From: Anaerolineae bacterium
GTDB lineage: Bacteria > Chloroflexota > Anaerolineae > UBA1429
Length of the DNA stretch: 8,871 bases
Assembly (NCBI GenBank): GCA_016928125.1
Contig: JAFGLK010000400.1
Span: 1 to 8,871 of the forward strand
Direction of reading: 5' to 3'
The notes under the pieces were generated by a model. That model worked only from the letters and a program-made list of their open reading frames with translations, did not search any database and was not told where the DNA came from. A program made the translations under genes and the position numbers. Positions 6,679-8,871 of the stretch are shown piece by piece. The first letter of the stretch is position 1. Every line of letters begins with the position of its first letter.

Positions 6679-6707
6679 ACTATAGCAAATGCGGCTCAAA
6701 CGGTCAA
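6679..6707 (-). promoter_or_regulatory. Sigma70-type promoter of the PEP-CTERM/UroD-like unit
   Basis: On the minus strand, -35 TTGACC (6702-6707), a 17-base spacer and -10 TATAGT (6679-6684). The predicted start near 6671 leaves a leader of under 30 bases containing the GGAGG ribosome binding site. Confidence 0.75.
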
Positions 6708-6712
6708 CGTTG
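6705..6712. other. CAACGTTG palindrome between divergent promoters (possible operator)
   Basis: A perfect 8-bp palindrome lies in the gap between the two divergent -35 boxes and overlaps the minus-strand one. A further GTTG at 6713-6716 lies in the plus-strand -35 region, giving a CAAC/GTTG inverted arrangement. The position would let one regulator affect both promoters, but a short palindrome can occur by chance and no regulator gene is visible nearby. Confidence 0.35.
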
Positions 6713-6713
6713 G

Positions 6714-6742
6714 TTGAAACCGGCGCGTTGACGTGCTATACT
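6714..6742 (+). promoter_or_regulatory. Sigma70-type promoter of the MBL hydrolase-rtcA unit
   Basis: -35 TTGAAA (6714-6719), a 17-base spacer, -10 TATACT (6737-6742). A second TTGACG (6728-6733) sits too close to the -10 to be used with it. The start near 6749 gives a leader of about 44 bases. Confidence 0.8.
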
Positions 6743-6792
6743 TGAGACGTACGTAGACCTTTTGCGGCACGGCCAATCATAGGAGGTGCGCC

Positions 6793-7419
6793 ATGTCAGA
6801 GCTGCTTCAAGGCATCCATTGGTTGGGACATGCCAGTTTTCGCATCGCGGCTGAAAAGACGATCTACATCGATCCCTGGAAACTGCGGCAACCCGTGCCG
6901 GCCGATGTGATCCTGGTGACCCACGGGCATGGAGATCACCTCTCGCCTGGGGATATCGCGGCCATCTCGCGCGAAGGCACGGTCATCATCTGCCCGCCCA
7001 CATGCGTCGATCAGGTGTCGGGAGACGTGCGCCCCATGCGCGCAGGCGAGTCGTTGCGTGTGGATGACCTGATCATCGAGGCGGTGCCCTCGTACAACAC
7101 CAACAAACCCAACCACCCGAAAAGCGCCGGCAACTTAGGCTATATTCTGCAGATCGGCGAGCGACGGATCTACCATGCGGGCGATACTGACTTGATCCCC
7201 GAGATGAACGAGATCAGGTGTGATGTGGCTCTGCTGCCGGCGGGCGGCAAGTACACCATGGACGCCGATGAGGCCGCCGAGGCAGCCGCTCGCATCAAGC
7301 CCAAGGTGGTGATCCCCATGCACTGGGGTGATATCGTCGGGTCGGCCCGCGATATCAGGCGCATGGCCAGCAAGATGCCTGAGGGGGTCGAGCTGGTGCA
7401 ACTGGAACCCGAACGCTAG
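6793..7419 (+). CDS. MBL-fold metal-dependent hydrolase (UlaG-like)
   Basis: A 208-residue single-domain metallo-beta-lactamase-fold protein. The first metal motif is THGHGDH (43-49: His44, His46, Asp48, His49). Further ligand positions are His128 and Asp131 in YHAGDTD, and His177 in PMHWGD. The opening IHWLGHASFRI and the PMHWG ending are typical of the UlaG/UPF0173 branch, whose members are usually about 210-230 residues and cytoplasmic. Known relatives act on lactones, phosphodiesters or unknown substrates, so the reaction here is undefined. The start is secure: AGGAGGT (6781-6787) lies 5 bases before ATG, with a good promoter behind it. The gene is followed by rtcA after only 7 bases, so the two are almost certainly cotranscribed and translationally coupled. 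Confidence 0.9.
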   Translation: MSELLQGIHWLGHASFRIAAEKTIYIDPWKLRQPVPADVILVTHGHGDHLSPGDIAAISREGTVIICPPTCVDQVSGDVRPMRAGESLRVDDLIIEAVPSYNTNKPNHPKSAGNLGYILQIGERRIYHAGDTDLIPEMNEIRCDVALLPAGGKYTMDADEAAEAAARIKPKVVIPMHWGDIVGSARDIRRMASKMPEGVELVQLEPER

Positions 7420-7426
7420 TCACGGC

Positions 7427-8599
7427 ATGCCCGAACCCCTGACCATCGATGGCTCCCACGGCGAGGGAGGCGGCCAGATCGTGCGCACGGCGTTGGCCAT
7501 CTCCGCTGCTGGGGGCCGGGCCGTGCGTCTTGAGCGGATCCGCGCGCGTCGCGACCCCCCAGGCTTGCGGCCGCAACACCTGGCCGCTGTCCGCGCTCTG
7601 GGCCAAATCTGCAACGCGCAGATCGAGGGTGACACCTTGGGCTCGCGCACACTCTTCTTTGAGCCAACCTCCCCTCCCCAAGCCGGGGACTACCGCTTTG
7701 ATATCACCGATCTCGCGGGCACCTCCAGTGCGGGATCGGTCACCCTGCTCTTCCAGGCCCTATTCATTCCCCTGGCGCTGGCCCCGACCGATTCACACGT
7801 GACGCTCTGTGGGGGCACCCACACCCGCTGGAGCCCGCCCTATCATTATCTGACCGAGGTCTATCTGCCCCTGATGCGACGCATCGGCTTTTCGGCCGAG
7901 CTGAGCCTGAAGCAATGGGGCTGGTACCCTCGAGGCGGGGGACAGGTGGAGGCGACCATTCGGAGCATGGCCGACGATGTACAGCAACTCGCTCCGATCG
8001 ATCTCTGCGACCGTGGCAGCCTCCTGAGCGTCAGGGGGCTATCGGCAGCGTCGAACCTACCCGAGCACGTGGTCCAACGCCAGCGGGATCAGGCCCTGCG
8101 TCGTCTGCGTTCGCGGCACATCAAAGGCGAGATCGAGATCGTCGCCGCTCCGTCGCCGGGGCCCGGCACGGTGCTGTTCCTGGCGGCCGAGTATGAGCAG
8201 ATCACGACGGGCTTCACCGGCTATGGGCGCCTGCGCTATCCAGCCGAGAAGGTCGCCGACGACGCCTTTGAGGCCTTTGACGCCCATCGCAAATCGAAGG
8301 CGGCCCTCGACCCGCATCTGGCAGACCAGGTCATCCTGCCGCTGTCCCTGGTCTCCGCGCCCTCGACCTTCACCACGAGCGAGATCAGTCGGCATCTCCT
8401 CACGGTAAGCTGGGTGGTGCAACGGTTCGGCCTGCGCGAGTCGGAACTCGCGGGCGAGTCGGAACTCGCGGGCGAGCCGGAACTCGCGGGCGAGCCGGAA
8501 CTCGCGGGCGAGCGAGAGCTAGCAGGTGAGCTCTTGCTCGCCCAGGCGATCCGGATCGAGGGCGAGGAGGGCCAGCCAGGCAAGGTGACGATCGGCTAG
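7427..8599 (+). CDS. rtcA: RNA 3'-terminal phosphate cyclase RtcA with a C-terminal repeat insertion
   Basis: RtcA converts an RNA 3'-phosphate to a 2',3'-cyclic phosphate using ATP, through an enzyme-AMP intermediate on histidine. Family motifs are plain: IDGSHGEGGGQIVRTALAIS (7-26), RPQHLAAV (48-55), GGTHTRWSPPYHYL (129-142), YPRGGGQV (167-174) and DPHLADQ (295-301). In the last, His297 corresponds to the adenylated His309 of E. coli RtcA. The protein is 390 residues against about 340 for typical RtcA. Most of the excess is a run of five six-residue repeats (338-367, pattern E-x-E-L-A-G) between VVQRFGLR and the normal final strands IRIEGEEGQPGKVTI. ATG 7427 matches the family's N-terminus. 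It has no strong ribosome binding site but starts 7 bases after the hydrolase stop, which suggests coupling. An open frame extends back to 7328, but this would overlap the upstream gene. No rtcB ligase is in the window. Confidence 0.95.
   Translation: MPEPLTIDGSHGEGGGQIVRTALAISAAGGRAVRLERIRARRDPPGLRPQHLAAVRALGQICNAQIEGDTLGSRTLFFEPTSPPQAGDYRFDITDLAGTSSAGSVTLLFQALFIPLALAPTDSHVTLCGGTHTRWSPPYHYLTEVYLPLMRRIGFSAELSLKQWGWYPRGGGQVEATIRSMADDVQQLAPIDLCDRGSLLSVRGLSAASNLPEHVVQRQRDQALRRLRSRHIKGEIEIVAAPSPGPGTVLFLAAEYEQITTGFTGYGRLRYPAEKVADDAFEAFDAHRKSKAALDPHLADQVILPLSLVSAPSTFTTSEISRHLLTVSWVVQRFGLRESELAGESELAGEPELAGEPELAGERELAGELLLAQAIRIEGEEGQPGKVTIG
8438..8527 (+). repeat. Five-copy 18-bp tandem repeat inside rtcA
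   Basis: Copies run 8438-8455, 8456-8473, 8474-8491, 8492-8509 and 8510-8527. The first two are identical (gagtcggaactcgcgggc), the next two differ from them by one base (tcg to ccg) and are identical to each other, and the fifth is degenerate. The repeat is in frame and encodes ESELAG/EPELAG/ERELAG. Each junction holds CTCGCGGGCGAG, an imperfect palindrome. Near-identity of four copies suggests recent expansion. Confidence 0.95.
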
Positions 8600-8625
8600 C
8601 GATCAAGGAACGCGAGGCGCGCCGC

Positions 8626-8871
8626 TCAGTGGTAGCGAATCACGCGAAAGCGGAAAAGGTGAAAGGGCTCGTCGGGGCTGATCCAGGCCTTGCGTAAGGC
8701 GATCTGCACCTGTTGCTCAGGCGTGTCGACGCCCTCGAGATCGGGGAGGAGCAATCCCCGTCGGCCCCCGCTGGCCACGATCACGCCGTACTGCTTGGGA
8801 TCCAACTCGGCCAGCGAAGCGATGGGCTCGGGTTCGGTTAACACATCCACCGAGATCTCCAGATCGCGCAG
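8626..8871 (-). CDS. AMMECR1-family protein (AmmeMemoRadiSam system protein A), C-terminal part
   Basis: The frame enters from the right edge and ends at TGA 8626-8628, giving 81 visible residues. They match the C-terminal end of the AMMECR1 domain: [10 protein letters not shown], a [20 protein letters not shown] segment, [20 protein letters not shown] and a last strand FRVIRYH. Proteins of this family are about 170-200 residues in bacteria, often encoded beside a MEMO-like protein and a radical SAM enzyme; those partners could lie beyond the window. The biochemical role of AMMECR1 is not established. A GTG at 8850 could be read as a start, but homology continues upstream of it, so the gene is partial. 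It converges on rtcA with a 26-base gap. Confidence 0.88.
   Translation of the reverse strand: MRDLEISVDVLTEPEPIASLAELDPKQYGVIVASGGRRGLLLPDLEGVDTPEQQVQIALRKAWISPDEPFHLFRFRVIRYH

Noticed and set aside
8438..8527. CRISPR-like array
   Set aside because: Repeats are contiguous 18-bp units with no spacers, are in frame, and are translated within rtcA.

Overview
The window looks like ordinary chromosomal DNA from a GC-rich bacterium, most likely a member of the Chloroflexota (Anaerolineae or relatives). That placement is an inference. It rests on a THI5-like permease/binding-protein pair behind an FMN riboswitch (the RibXY arrangement known from Chloroflexus), an outlying uroporphyrinogen-decarboxylase-like protein, and Shine-Dalgarno-led genes with sigma70-type promoters. 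I see no tRNA, rRNA, insertion sequence, phage gene or CRISPR array.

Layout, left to right. (1) Positions 1-2050, minus strand: a strong promoter, an FMN riboswitch with a classic intrinsic terminator, an ABC permease (ribX-like) and a lipoprotein substrate-binding protein (ribY-like, cut by the left edge). The riboswitch points to riboflavin or FMN uptake rather than thiamine precursors, which family similarity alone would suggest. (2) Positions 2109-4117, plus strand: a divergent promoter drives a PHP-domain metal-dependent phosphoesterase and then a membrane-anchored SppA-type serine/lysine peptidase. (3) Positions 4175-6643, minus strand: a two-gene unit of a secreted protein with a C-terminal PEP-CTERM sorting signal, followed with zero spacing (stop TAG then ATG) by a UroD/MtaA-like protein with an unusual metal-site motif. 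(4) Positions 6644-6792: a compact divergent promoter region, with two -35 boxes 6 bp apart around a CAACGTTG palindrome. (5) Positions 6793-8599, plus strand: an MBL-fold metal-dependent hydrolase and, 7 bp later, RtcA (RNA 3'-terminal phosphate cyclase) carrying an unusual 18-bp/6-residue tandem repeat near its C-terminus. (6) Positions 8626-8871, minus strand: the C-terminal end of an AMMECR1-family protein, running off the right edge.

The only clear pathway logic is in region 1: FMN sensing controls synthesis of a vitamin importer. The other pairs (PHP-SppA, PEP-CTERM-UroD-like, MBL-RtcA) are linked by spacing and shared promoters, but the sequence does not reveal a common function.
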